This document shows, piece after piece, positions 25,101-36,950 of a DNA stretch of 64,000 nucleotides. Location: the NCBI GenBank assembly GCA_963693085.1, contig OY856409.1, forward strand, positions 1,332,016,415 to 1,332,080,414, given 5' to 3'. The DNA is from Alisma plantago-aquatica. Its lineage: Eukaryota; Streptophyta; Magnoliopsida; Alismatales; Alismataceae. The position numbers were made by a program, and so were the translations under genes. Below the pieces are notes generated by a model. The model had not been told where the DNA came from. It saw only the letters and a program-made list of their open reading frames with translations, and did not search any database. Numbering within the stretch: position 1 is the first letter of the stretch; each line of letters opens with the position of its first letter.

Positions 25101-25398
25101 CAATTAGTGGGATACATTATACATGTATGCAGATCCAAACTATCATTAAATCCCAACTAGTCACCATTGCATAATTAGGGTTAAGTTTTCATGCATTATA
25201 CATGACATTAATATGACCAATTATTGATGTAAATGATTCAATTCAAGGTCCACTTGACACATTTAGCTCATTTTGAAATACGAATTAAGCATGATCTGTA
25301 CTTAAGTCATCATATGAAAAATGGATTCTTTCAATTTAGGATTTCACCTTTATTAAATAACAAAAATGTTTTGGGACTAAATTTTGAGGGTCGTTACA
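22122..25398 (-). repeat. 5' LTR of the gypsy element
   Basis: A 3,277 bp repeat matching 17,534-20,771. Its excess length is largely explained by one extra minisatellite sub-block (about 40 bp) at 22,676-22,916. It contains the presumed promoter for the minus-strand genomic RNA. A TATA-like 'CCCCTATAAG' lies near 24,548-24,557 on the minus strand, with an equivalent in the other LTR; that promoter call is tentative. Confidence 0.93.
22676..22916. repeat. LTR minisatellite (5' LTR copy, one block longer)
   Basis: Same sub-units as at 18,093-18,287, with an additional 'gctcccacagaggtcataag'-containing block of about 40 bp. The array has changed length since the LTRs were copied from one template. 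Confidence 0.85.
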
Positions 25399-25403
25399 AA
25401 ATG

Positions 25404-25848
25404 GAAGCTTGCACAGTTTAGATAGTTTGTAAATGGTTATGTGACGTGGAGTGGTGATCGGGAGTGGGAGAGAAATTAGGAAAAACATTTTGTTGGTTTC
25501 AGGGAGTAACCACTAGAATAAGATGAGGGGAGAGAGAGAGAGATAGGAGTTAGGCAGGGAGAGTTAGATGGAAAGAGAGTGATGGGGTAGGGTAGTTTTT
25601 ATGGAAAGAACGAAAGTTCAAACAACTCGTGAAAAAAATGAGAGAAGAAAGAGAGAGAGAGTTATGCATCGAGAAGTATTTTGGAAATACTAAAATGTGA
25701 TTAGTTAATGTCATAGTCATAATTAATTTAAGTTATTCACTCTTTTTATAGTAGTATAGATTAATAAAAAACAACATGACATATTCCATCCCAAAGGTAC
25801 ATTGGTTGCCAATGGTAAATATAAGGAAGGACGACATACATGTAAGGA
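25404..25848. other. Purine-rich intergenic stretch
   Basis: Continuation of the pre-insertion target sequence. It includes short GA runs at about 25,530-25,545 and 25,650-25,660. I see no gene. Confidence 0.5.
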
Positions 25849-26475
25849 CTATTTAAGGTGGATCAGCCATGGCCATGAGGGTAGATTATAAGGCATGCAA
25901 TGGGTTATCTCTCCCGACCACGACAGATGGATGCGGGAGGCTTCTGTGATTTCTTGCAACTTCCCAATTTTGGTATCATATATGAAGCTAGGGGAAAACA
26001 TTGGTGCCAAATGATCGGGACCAACAAATACAAACTTTAACTTGTAGACCTCCAGAGCACACAGATATAAAAACAAGTTTAGAAGTGGAGTGAAAGGTTG
26101 GGCCACTTTTGAAAAATTGTTTATGATGTCCGAAAACTCCACCGTATGTACCCTCAACTGTAATTGATCTACAACCATAGTTTAATCAATGAGTTCCAAA
26201 CTTACAATTCCAATGTCACCTTAACGAAATGGAACATCCAATCCAATATTGTTATAAAAACCACATAGGAGACCTCCAGAAGCATCCTCTCCAAGATAGG
26301 GCAAGTGCACAAACAACTCATCGTCAAAGGAAGTACATCGACGCCTCAAGTCGCTCGGTCAAAGAACCCAATATTGTGATACTCGGACAACCAATAAACC
26401 TTACCTCCTATAGTTACCATGCCATAGTCATAGTCTATTGGCCAAAATCCTGCTAGACTATCGGGAACACACCTC
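25849..26475 (-). pseudogene. Broken F-box/kelch-like gene, 3' part
   Basis: The upstream part (about 26,430-26,340) reads 'DYGMVTIGGKVYWLSEYHNI' and 'GFFDRAT', homologous at DNA level to 5,195-5,290. A stop then interrupts it. A second open piece (25,849-26,178, 109 codons) includes 'FVGPDHLAPMFSPSFIYDTK' and 'GKLQEITEASRIHLSW', which resembles the kelch pattern of a displayed label followed by 'YDTKTGKW-E-I'. It closes with 'PSWPWLIHLK' and a stop. Frameshift and stop make it inactive. Homology to the 5 kb copy ends abruptly at about 26,475, so this copy lacks the promoter and first part. Family assignment rests on motifs only. Confidence 0.45.
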
Positions 26476-26479
26476 TTTT

Positions 26480-27220
26480 GGGAAAATCCTATTGTTATAT
26501 TAGAAAATGATGAAACAATCAAATATGGAGAAAAGAACTTGCTTTTGGGAAAATCCTATTGTTATATGAATTTTATAAATTGGTTTTTGAATCCTAATCA
26601 AATTTGTCATCGGGATCAAGAAACTGAGATGATTATCTTTTGAGTTTTTGTAGGATAAAATAATAAACAAAATAAGGTATTTTTTCACCGAGATTCGAAG
26701 ACAAGGTGTTTGGGAATTCCATACTAGTAAAAATAGTAAATAAATTTAATTAATAATGATCATACTATCTTATCCTTCTCGAGAAAATCCTTAACATTCT
26801 AGCATTTTCAAAATGATGCCTTAGCATGTACTCTCACCACTCACATTTTTTTATTTCATTTCTCTCTCTTGAGTCAAAATCCTGACAAACCATCTTCAAC
26901 CCAACAACTTCCCCAAGAAAAATTCCATTTAATTATCTACATACATTTGAGATTCAATCACACACCATGACAACCACACACATGTGTCACACGCGCCCTA
27001 GGGTGGTATTTCTAGAGTGCGAACCAGATGGGTATGTTTTTCCTTGAAGGATCCACTAAAGTTGTTACATGCACTTAATGTGACAATTTACATTTAATGT
27101 TGATTACTACCGACAAGATGTTTGGACAACTGCTAAATGACAATGTGTCAATAGTGCATTAAATGATTGTTATGATGTAGATTAAAACTGAGAGGATGTT
27201 TTTAGGGGGATAAGGAAAGA
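26480..27220. other. Intergenic, nothing recognised
   Basis: AT-rich. One short phrase ('ttttgggaaaatcctattgttatat') occurs twice at 26,476-26,505 and 26,540-26,570. No gene or RNA is apparent. Confidence 0.5.
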
Positions 27221-27269
27221 TTTTGTTATTCTCTTATAGTTCCCAGGTGCAACTCTTTCTGATTGGTCT

Positions 27270-27780
27270 CATCTGTAGGATGGTGACAGAGTGGGCCGGC
27301 AGGTGCACAAGACTGCAACTTACAATAGAAGAGGAGAAAGTGATTAATTTACATGAGGAAGATAGAAGTGAAGAAAATCAACACAGGGATCTAGCGTTGG
27401 TGGAGATGCCACTAACTGACAAGGCTATAATTTCTTGGTGATGAATGAATCTTTTCATAGGCCTGGGATTTTTCAAACAAGGTTCTCTTCAAACAAGTGT
27501 GTTAGGAGAATATCATGGTCCAATTATAGATTGGAAGGATAAGAGGATGGTGCAGAAGGGTCAACATGGAACCTTGAGAACAAACTTCTATTGCTGAATA
27601 AGGTTGAGGAGGACGAACAACTAGAAATATTTTTTGGATAACAATCTATGGGTTGCCAATGGGATCTAGATTGAAGGTTGTGATCATAGTGATGCATGAA
27701 GGATTGGCCACGTTATGCAAGTGGACAATATGAGATTGTGTGAGATTCATTCACTAGAGTCCAAGTAGTTCATCCATCAC
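27270..27780 (+). pseudogene. LINE ORF1 (DUF4283-type nucleic-acid-binding protein) relic
   Basis: The plus strand opens with 'MVTEWAGRCTRLQLTIEEE' and then an acidic stretch ending 'DLALVEMPLTDKAI'. This matches the start of plant LINE ORF1/DUF4283 proteins, in which the Leu-rich 'LVGK-LT-K' block follows an acidic segment. After a stop and frameshifts, 'STWNLENKLLLLNKVEEDEQ' corresponds to the later 'PW-F--LLVL' part of the domain, and 'IYGLPMGSRLKVVI' to the 'V-V--LP---' motif. The zinc knuckle is not found. The copy is short and mutated, so it is dead. No matching reverse transcriptase follows on the same strand. Confidence 0.65.
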
Positions 27781-27784
27781 AAAA

Positions 27785-29960
27785 TGTAAGATACTCAAAA
27801 TTTGTATATTTGGATTCGATGAGTATGAATTTAATAATCATTTATTGAGATTCACATTAGGAAAACTTGAACAATATTAGATTAGACCAATAGTATGATT
27901 TTGAGTGAATTGGGATCATGAATGCGAGTCCTAGACCTAGTTTAGGTCTTCCATATAAGGAAATAAAATAAGGTTGGACAAATATATCAATTGAGGCTTC
28001 TATTGAGATGTTATGTGGGTTAAACCTTAACTTCCTAATAAAGGCTTTACATATAGGTCCTTGCAACACAAAATAGGAAGATGAATATTTTGTGATAGCC
28101 ATCCCTAACCCTAGTAATCTGATACACTCAAAAACCAATATCCCTCTAGCCCAAAACAAGTGTGATAGGTGACACACTTAAGCCAGCACACCATGTGAAG
28201 CTATAGGCAACACATTCCTTGGGGTCTCAGGTGACACACCAAGTAGTGGTGAGGCTAATAGGTGAAAAGAATTAAGGTGTTGATGAGGGTTCACTCGATA
28301 CATTGGCGATACACTAGTTTATAGAGTGGTCGATACACTAGTTGATAGAGTGGCCAATACACTAGTTAATAGAGTGGCTGATACATTAGTTGATAGGGTA
28401 GTCGATACACAAAGTGATAGGGTGGTTGATATCCTAGAATACACTATGTCAGATATACCTTAAGCAACTTACAAGCGATACCACTTGATGTGTCTTTGCC
28501 AACACAAACAATGGTGTGTAGGCCAATATAAATACATGTGTCTAGTCTGACACAAATACATGTGTCTAACCAACACAAGGTTTAGTATGCATGCCGATAC
28601 ACCTAGGATGATATACCTTGATGAGTGTAGGCCGACACACCTTGATGAGTATAGGTCGGTGCACTTTGATTGTAACTAGTTGATACACTATGAAGTAATA
28701 AGATGTATGCACTTTAATAAGTGTAGGATGATAAACCCTAAGAAGGTTAAACCAATGTAATAACTATGTCAAAATCAATATCTCACTAAGGATGATGAGC
28801 ATAGCCAGGTATGAGACATGATGAATTACTATTATATAGGTTATATAAGTCTTTGTGAGCCATGTGAAATGCTTGCATAATTAATATGATGTATATGGGT
28901 CTAGTGACCTAAAGATGATAGTTGTCTGGTAGGAGGTGATATTGTTCAATAATGAACTAAGGGCTTGATACCCAAAACTTGTGCAGTATGAGGCCTAATC
29001 CTAAAGTAGAGATCTTATGATACATTGTTTGTGTTGAATGTGTTTTGATATATCCTCTTCCTAAATATAATGGTTAATGGCTACTATGGCAAGTACAATT
29101 GAGTCGGCATACATGATGATTGGCATGAGTTTTGCTTATGTGCATAACAAGGCATAATGAGATAATAATGAATCACAAGTGTGGTATGATGGGTATTAGG
29201 ACCTGGTAAGGGCTTAATGCCTAATTAAGGTAATATCCTTTGGTACTGATATGAGGGATTGATATTCCATGATGATGCCTGATTATGATAGCCTTGTGGC
29301 TGACAATGATATAGTAATATGAAGTAATGAAAATCAATTTATAGTTTAAATGATGATATCTACTGTTGTAATACTTTGCCCCTTTCTTGTGTAGAATTTG
29401 TTTATTGTTTGCACATCATAACTTGATTGATGCTAAAAGACACTTCAATTGGTTTAATTAAATCAAGTAGAACTAAAAATGTAGTTGCCCTGGTCATAGA
29501 TCCATTCAGTGTCAGAACTTGCTGAATGGTGAAAAGAGTTTTACTCAGATCACATATTTTTTAATATGCAAGGGTGCAAGTGGAGTATCTCCTTTCTTCC
29601 TTCAAGCACGGGTTTGGCTTCGAGCCATTTCCTAAAAATAATGTTGTTGTACAGTGTATCTCTAATGTAACATTGGGAATTGGTAGTAAGGCCATACCCC
29701 AAGGAAGAGTATGGTGGCAGGCCATGACTCAATATATACATAAGTAGGAATGACTGGAATTCATACCATGAACAGAGAACATGCTATGTGATATACCTCT
29801 ATAGCAATAAGCCTTTATACCTAGGCTAGCTAAATTGCATATTGACTTATAATGTCTTTTCCATTATTGTACTGACTGAGGAAGTAGAGGTCATGGAGTT
29901 TAGCTCTTCCATGGACCTTGTATGGCATTGATGCTACTTAGCAGTGGTCAGTTGGAGTAT
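27785..29960. other. Diverged repeat-like DNA, possibly an old LTR
   Basis: The plus strand at 27,785 reads 'TGTAAGATACTCAAAATTTG', close to the 5' end of the gypsy LTR in this window (TGTAACGACCCTCAAAATTT). That suggests the start of an old plus-oriented LTR. The next 2 kb is full of degenerate 'gatacac'/'gacacac' and 'gagtgtagg' words, and 'aagggcttgatgcc'-like phrases. No second end, primer site or coding region was found. The call as an LTR is a guess. Confidence 0.3.
28307..28436. repeat. 24 bp minisatellite, five units
   Basis: Five consecutive 24 bp units with consensus 'cgatacactagttgatagag' plus 'tggt' begin at 28,307, and a partial sixth follows. The length is a multiple of three, so the plus strand encodes repeats of DTLV-RVV. 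The surrounding frame is not open for long, and the array looks non-coding. Confidence 0.85.
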
Positions 29961-29965
29961 GAGAG

Positions 29966-31640
29966 ACTTGTAGGAACAACAAAGAGGAAGAATAACAAAG
30001 CTTATAATACAAGGGCTCCTTTAGCAGCCCAATGTTAACCAAGAAATCAATCTATATAAAGTTATGGGAGACCAACAATCATCTAATGAAGTTATGTCTT
30101 CTCTCCTTGATAGATAGACAAGATTAGAAGTTTTCAGTGGAATACTCTATGCTTCCCAAGAAGAGATCATGACTACACAATGCAAGAAAAACCTAAAGAA
30201 TGTCTTATCAATAGAGGGAATTGTAATAACCATGCATGCTCAACACATTGTGCTTGTGCTAATAAGACTATTTACAACTCAAATAACTATATGCATTCTT
30301 AGGTGGACAAATGAAACATCTCTCCCAAACTTGCATCATCTCCCTTCCTCATCGATACCCTTCTGTCGGTAACCAACTTCACCTGTACGAAGATGTAGAG
30401 CTCTAAAGGGAGCTACACCACACAAGCACGTCACCATGGTCTATACTCCTCCCCCGAAGGTAGTTCCAGTATCCTCGGTTGATTGTGAGAGAAACCACAG
30501 AGCAAGTCAATTCTCTTTGGAGCGATATTTGCTATCGCATCCTATTAGCATGCAATTAAGGGTGAGGAGGAGACCTGCCACCTGGAATCCTTACAAGGAC
30601 CAACCCCTTTTCCCAACTCAATAGGTTATTGATCAAGGTAAATACCCTTTCTCCCTTTTTATTATATATAACAAAACTTAGTTAACTTGGTAAAATTGAA
30701 GAGGTTTAAAGGAATATCAGATATATGTCAACCTTTTTACCATTTTCATCAATACAATTTTTAGATTCCAAATAAAGTATAATATTGACCTAAATTGTGC
30801 CCCTACTTGCAAATATGATGTCTTTAATCAAAACCTAAAGACTTGTTTCCTTTTTCCTTATTTGAAAATGTGGAACACGGTTGGTATGGTCTAAAATCAG
30901 AAAACTTCAAATTGCAACATGTAAGTGATATCTTAGTCTATGTAAATCATAAAACCGTAGTGCAGTAACCAACAATAACCTAATCTTGTCCAAGACCTTA
31001 ATATGTAGCCTTTCTCAAATGAGATGTAAGTATGTAATCACCCAAGTAATTGTCTACACTCTAGATCTATCCTAGGCACTCTGAAATAAGAAACCATGTA
31101 GACTTTGATCTAACCGTAGGATAAATATAACAACCCTAGTTAATGCAAACCTAATCTTTGGTGTTATGGACACACAATGATAATGAATCCTGAATCCTCT
31201 TTAGGGTGACCCATTCATAACTACAATAGGTTCATAGTGAATTCAAGATATGATGTATTGGATACATAGGCTATACTATTTATATTACTATGATATCTTG
31301 GTTGCTATCATACTTATGAGTATGCTCACTTGTTAGTTTCACCTATTGGATGTAATATTGAATCTATGTTATGTGATTTAAAAAAACATAAATGAAAAGG
31401 ATAAGATATCTATGGTATGTGATTTCTGAAATACATAAAAGCTCTTGTGAAAGAAAAATTAAACAACAACATAATTACAAAATTATTAATCTCTGGAAAT
31501 TGAACATATTGTTCCCAACATAAATGATAATGTGATCATGATAAAATATGTCTGTTTAATACATAAGACACAATCATGATATCATAGTAATTCTATTTCA
31601 CCATCTTTAAGAAAAATAGCATAGCTGGGCTACATTTGTG
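29966..31640. repeat. Repeat segment interrupted by R1 copy A; partner at 40,150-40,670
   Basis: 29,966-30,302 and 31,448-31,640 together match 40,150-40,670 collinearly ('cttgtaggaacaacaaagag', 'gttaaccaa.aaatcaat', 'aagatcatgactacaa', 'attaaacaa.aacataatta', 'acataaatgataa'). The partner lacks the 1.15 kb in between, and so represents the uninterrupted state. Confidence 0.7.
30303..31447. repeat. R1 repeat, copy A (~1.15 kb insertion)
   Basis: Matches copy B (about 32,660-33,730) throughout: 'ccaaactt.ca.cacctccc', 'agggagctacaccac', 'aaggtagttcca', 'ccacctggaatcctt', 'cttagttaactt', 'aggaatatcagatat', 'gtaggataaatataacaacc', 'ctttagggtgacc', 'ataggttcatagtgaattca', 'gagtatgctcacttg'. Copy A is the more diverged. 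No coding potential is seen. I cannot assign the family; ends are uncertain by tens of bases. Confidence 0.65.
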
Positions 31641-32284
31641 ATAAAGTGAGTTATTACATAATTTCTTCTCTCTTTCAAAGTTTGAATAAGTTCAAAATGT
31701 TTTCAATCCTATACTCTCAAGATTGTTACACTTCGATGTGTAACCTTAAGCACATTACTGAGAAATGAGAAACCCTATATGAGCATTTAAGGTGTTATTC
31801 AAATGTTTTCCCCCATTAAAAGTATTAGTAGTCATGACATTGAATTTCATCCCAAGATTTTACCATATGAAGATGTTCCTATTATGAATCACCACACAAA
31901 ATATCATACCAATCAAACTTACCATTTAAAAGCTAATATCATTAGATGCAATGATTATTTTTTCATTCATTTGTTGGCCTAGACTAAAGTTTGTTTGATT
32001 AAATGACTAAGTTGTGACACATAAATGTGTCACGTGGACGTCTGGTGGTTGGGCACTGATTGCAATCTTTGGCAACCTCATCTTGTCCATATATTCTTTA
32101 TAGAACACATGTAGGTTGTCTTCAATCTCTAGATTTCCCATGCTAGCTGCAAGTGAAGAGGGCATGGTGGAAAGGCACGCCCTACCCAACAAATTGGACA
32201 TGTTCTCACGAATATTAGATTAGGAGGAGTCCCTCTTGTTGATATGATAATAAAAAACCTCTCACATGCCCCCCTAGTTCTTTG

Positions 32285-32510
32285 ATTAGGGAGAGAGAGC
32301 TCTTGTTTCCCCCACCTCTCGCCAAGCGACCTAGAGACTTTAGGTGTTATAAATCCTCTCACCCTCACCTCTATTTAATGTCACCGTCAACTTCAATTAG
32401 GGAGAGAGAACTACCATTTCCCACACCTCTTACCAAGTGGCCTAGAGATTTTAGGTGTTCTCAACCCTCTCCTATTCACCTCTTTTTAATACCACCCTCA
32501 TCTTCCCCAT
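32285..32510. repeat. 111 bp tandem duplication
   Basis: 'attagggagagaga' begins both units (32,285 and 32,396). Each continues with 'cc.cacctct..ccaag.g', 'cctagaga.tttaggtgtt' and 'ctctatttaatgtcacc'-like sequence. As 111 is a multiple of three, a plus-strand frame (32,282-32,554) shows the 37-residue unit twice. Nothing else suggests a protein. Confidence 0.8.
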
Positions 32511-32659
32511 ACACCCTTTATTCCTTAACAACCTTTAATTCATTGCGGGAGTGACCATTCACTACTTCTAGCTCCATCTCCTTCTACCTCCACCCAATCT
32601 AAGCAATGTCAAGAGGCTCTTGAATGTAGCAATTAGTTGTCCTATTCACCTTTGTGGAT

Positions 32660-34340
32660 CTCAAGTGGACCTCTATGGCATCTATCCCAAACTTCCAACA
32701 CCTCCCTTCCTTGTGAACACCCTTCCTCTGGTGACTGATGTGACAACACAAAGATCCAAAGGGAGCTATACCATGAGAGCATGCCACAGTGGCCTATAAT
32801 TCCCCCCATAAAGGTAGTTCCAATACACTTAGTTGATTATGAGAGAGAGAACAAAGCAAGCCAACCCTTGTTGGAGTGCTATCTGTTGCTGCATTTTGTG
32901 AGCAAGCAGTGAAGGGAAAGGAGGAGATCCACCACTTGGAATCTTGACGTGGACCAACCCATTTTCCCACCTCAGTTGGTTATTGGTCGAGGTAAATAAC
33001 CTTTATCTCTTTTTGTTAATTGCAGAAAACTTAGTTAACTTATAATTTTTTTACAAATTAGTAGGAATATCAGATATAGGGAAACCTATATACCATTTTC
33101 ATAAGAAAAATCTATAGAATCCAAAAAATATAATCTTGACCAAAGTCTTTTCTTAAAGATGATGGATTAAAATAAAACTTAATGACTTGTTATATTTTTC
33201 TTTATTCAAAAATGTCAAAAATGATTATTATGATATGCAATCAGTTACCTCCAAGATACAACACATAAGTGTTCTCTCTGATATATCTAAATTACAAAAC
33301 CCTAGTGTGGTAACTGATAATGACTTGACCCATTCCAACAACCATATTATGTAGCCATTGTCCAATAAGTTGAAACTAGGTAATTATCCAAGTAATGTTT
33401 ACACTCTAGATCTATCTTAAACTAAATGAGATTCCATGACTATGTAGCTCTAATCCAACCATAGGATACGTATAAAAACCCTAGTTAAGCCAATCCCTAA
33501 TCTTGGATATTATGGATATATACTAATAATGACCCCTTAACTCCTCTTTAGGGTGATCAATTCATATTTCCAATAGGTTCATATTGAGTTCAAGAATGAA
33601 TTAATCAGGTAAGTAGGGTGTACTATTTATATGATTATGATTTCTTGGTTTCTATCACACTTTTGAGTATGCTCACTTGGGAGTTCCAAATATTGGATGT
33701 AATATATAATCTATCATATGTTATTTCCAAAACACATAAAAATGTAAATAAAATGGATGGATTGTAGATATGAAGCTTTTTCACACTCTCCCTCTAAATT
33801 TATAATTTGCACCACCCATGGCCATAGGGATGGACATTCCCATAGTTTAAGGGGAGGGGAGGGGCCAACATAAAAGTAAATAAGAAGTAATGACACTTCG
33901 TAGTAGCACAACCTCATCAAAATTTGATTAATATAATGAGTTCCCTTGATTTTCATTCAAATAATGTTTTCATAGTTTCTTTTCTTTTCAAATATTTTGA
34001 TTATAAATACATATAGATATGTATATTTTATCCACATACCCAACTTTTGTTGTGTTGCTCCATTGTTTCTCGTATTTTATAGGTGCAAAAAATAATGAAA
34101 TTGAACATGTAGACATTAATAAAAGATGTTGGAGGATCTAGACAAATTTAGCTACTTCTTGTTATCTATTTAGTAGTCCTTTCTATCATTCCTTTTCTTT
34201 CCTAGATGACGTATAGGATGAAAATGATGTCGTTGTGTATTCCATTCTTATATTGTTAGATATATTCACAATCATATGTAACCTCTATTAAATTATTATG
34301 ATGTTTGTGCAATGTGTGTGATGTTTGTGGACTGATATGG
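32660..34340. repeat. R1 repeat, copy B
   Basis: The first ~1.07 kb matches copy A. From 33,205 onwards it is nearly identical to copy C at the window end (62,868-64,000). It includes a purine-rich 'gggaggggagggg' near 33,855 and 'aggtgcaaaaaataatgaaa' near 34,080. Copies B and C differ by scattered single bases only, so they are recent relative to copy A. Confidence 0.75.
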
Positions 34341-36950
34341 CTTCCATAGGTATATGAATTGACAACAAAAATATACATATTTTCCTTTTTGACATCCTCT
34401 TAATATAAATGCACATGTCATGGAACCGTTCTTACCCTAATCCCCAATCCCAATTCCCGGATAGGTCATGTTAAGGGGATTAGAGCGCCCATCTCTGAGT
34501 GGCCCAAAAATCACACACACATTTTATGCAAAAAGATATAACATTTCATTTTATTGAAAAAGAACCAAGTATATTACATCAAGGGCCTAAAGGCAATGAG
34601 AAATAAAAAGATGACAAGGTCAAGAACTACAAAATAGAAACTATATCCCATTTACATGTAATCCCATGTAGTAAGTATTCTTCATTTTGGCAGATATTTA
34701 CAAGAGTGTAGTTGATCAACATCTATCAAGTCTTCAATTCTTCATGCCTAAAATCAAGTAACTCGAGACGTAATCAATGCAAATGTGTGAGTACATTTTT
34801 AAAAGAGAAATATTAAACAATTTAAAACATTTATATCAAAATATTGTACTTAGAAGAACTTATATGAAAAATATTCAATTTGACATTCAAACTCATCTTT
34901 ATTTCGAGCAATTCAATTTTATTATGAATTTCCCCATTAAACTGAACAACATGAATGCATTTATGTATGACTCATCACCCCAACGATATGGGGGAGGTCA
35001 CCATGTTGTACAAGTTCCACCCTTAGATATAAGGAGGTCACTTGTACCCAATATCAATATCATTATCACAAATAGTCATAAGGGATGTTATCATTTATGT
35101 TTCATATTTGAGCAGGCTATGATATAGAAATTCAGAAGACTACTCATTAGGGGACGTTGTAGCTCAAACAAGTACATAGCCAAGATTTTCAAATAAGAGT
35201 GTATACAAGTATCATTCAATACTACTAGTTTGTTCAAGGAGGAATTAATATAAAATTGTACCTATTTTAGAGTCTAGAGTATTATCAATATCCAAATCAA
35301 AAAGTTCAAAGAGTATATGATCATCGTATGACATGAGAACAAGCATGTATCAATATATAGTTCATTACTCTAGTGGCCTACTAGGGAATTCATTCATGTA
35401 TTCTTATTCTTATTGTATTTCTTCCCCTATAGTCATTAAGTGTATTGATCTAGGATCATATGATTGAGATCAGAGACTAATGTCTCGAATTAGGTTTGAT
35501 CTAATGTGAAAAAAAATCAAGGATTGATGATATTAGATCATTTAACCATTTTCATGTACAAATATGTTAAGAGTAGATTGGATGATGATTTAGTATATTA
35601 GTCATGTGTTCAAGTCATCAATATAAGATCAGAGTACAACAAGTTCATGGTTTCATCATGTATAATGTATATCATACTTTTATCAAGATTAGTGTTTGAA
35701 ATATTAGAATAAAACCTTATATAAGGTAATATGAGAGAGATAATTATCATCATGAAACCATACATGGAAACATATTGGTTCCATATTATTCTATACATTT
35801 TTCTTAGAAAAAGGATATTTTACGGCCAATTTTTTGATAATCAATCTATTTGTAATCAATTTTCACAAAACCGACCAATAAGAAGATATCTAGATGACAC
35901 AAACGAAAATAAAAAAGAATTTCTATCTTGGATTCACATATCAGGGGAGGGATCTGATTTTATGGATCCCCCACTGACCCGCGAGCCATATCTAGGCTCA
36001 AGGGGGGGGGCTGCGACTGGGTGCTATAGTGACATAGTGTGTGAGGCACTCTTATATAGATATTCCCTCTCACCTTACTCTTAAACATAAGAATGACATA
36101 CTCTTGTTGAATCACTATTCAGATATCCACTAGGTATAGTTTGGATGAAGTTTTCTTGAATCCCAATACTTAATCTATAACTTAGTAGCACATCTCATTA
36201 TATGCGGCACTGATGATTACAATATTATAGTTGGTGTAATAGAAAATGTGAACTTCAACAATTTCGTCAGACTTTTAGGTATTTCCAACTACCAAAAAGC
36301 TTCTAGTTTAATCATCCTTCCGCCCTATCCAATGTTGTAAGACAGAGGGGAACGCCAGCTGTCTACATCTCACTCTACCTGCCACTTAAAAAAATAGTAC
36401 AACACTACCGTAATTTGTAAATGTGGCTGCCAAACTAGGCCCTAAACTCCATAACACTAAAACTTATGAATATTTATCAAGAAGATACATAATATGCTTG
36501 AAAAAGAGGAAAATATCTAATTTAGTTTCATTATGTTTTGGGATGCCTCCAAAAACCCATTATTCAAGTTTCTCAAAGGAATATGCCAATTTTATCTAGA
36601 AGAAAAGGAAACAACATGAACATCCTAAAAGTTTTGATAATGAAACTGTTGCCATGGGGAGATGGGAGGAGTAGAAAAAGGTTCTAGTGAATTGTATGCA
36701 AGTTTTTTCCTTATAAGAAATCTTTGTTAATGCTACCTCTTCCAAAACTAAGAGAGAAGTATATATGCTTGACTTTGTCAAATCAAATTTTGATGCCTTT
36801 TAGGGTGGGGTCCAACCTTAGGTAATGAGCAAAGCTGATGGCTGATTCTTGTCTATAGATAATACCTTACATATAGTAGAGGTCCCTCCCAAAAAGAAAA
36901 TCAAGTTTTCCACATACTTACTTAAGGGGGCCCGAGGTTTAGTGGGAGCA
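34340..36950. other. Unassigned repeat-like DNA
   Basis: On the minus strand at 34,530-34,560 an AATAAA-like signal sits in 'tttcaataaaatgaaatg', as seen near the 3' ends of retroelement LTRs. Two plus-strand frames of about 116 codons (34,777-35,127 and 35,731-36,084) have no recognisable domain and biased AT-rich composition. A short GC-rich patch with a nine-G run lies at about 35,940-36,040. I do not recognise an element. Confidence 0.35.

Larger units (their letters stand above)
17534..25398 (-). mobile_element. Tekay/Del-like Ty3/gypsy LTR retrotransposon, gag-only, complete ends
   Basis: A 7,865 bp element on the minus strand. Perfect 5 bp target duplications AAATG flank it (17,529-17,533 and 25,399-25,403). 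The LTRs are about 3.24 and 3.28 kb, while the interior is only about 1.35 kb. Each LTR begins TGTAACGACCC and ends GGTCGTGACA. A primer-binding site with one mismatch to the initiator-Met complement follows the 5' LTR, and 'AAGGTGGGTAGGT' precedes the 3' LTR. The interior contains an intact gag and nothing else, so protease, reverse transcriptase, RNase H and integrase must come from elsewhere. The LTRs differ by only a few percent by eye, so this insertion is younger than the Sirevirus. The design matches TR-GAG-type non-autonomous elements. Confidence 0.93.

Noticed and set aside
32282..32554. 90-codon frame with a 37-residue repeat
   Set aside because: The repeat is a 111 bp DNA duplication. 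There is no promoter, domain or second line of evidence for translation.
34777..35127. 116-codon plus-strand frame (and 35,731-36,084)
   Set aside because: AT-driven composition, no recognisable motif, and no similarity to anything else in the window.
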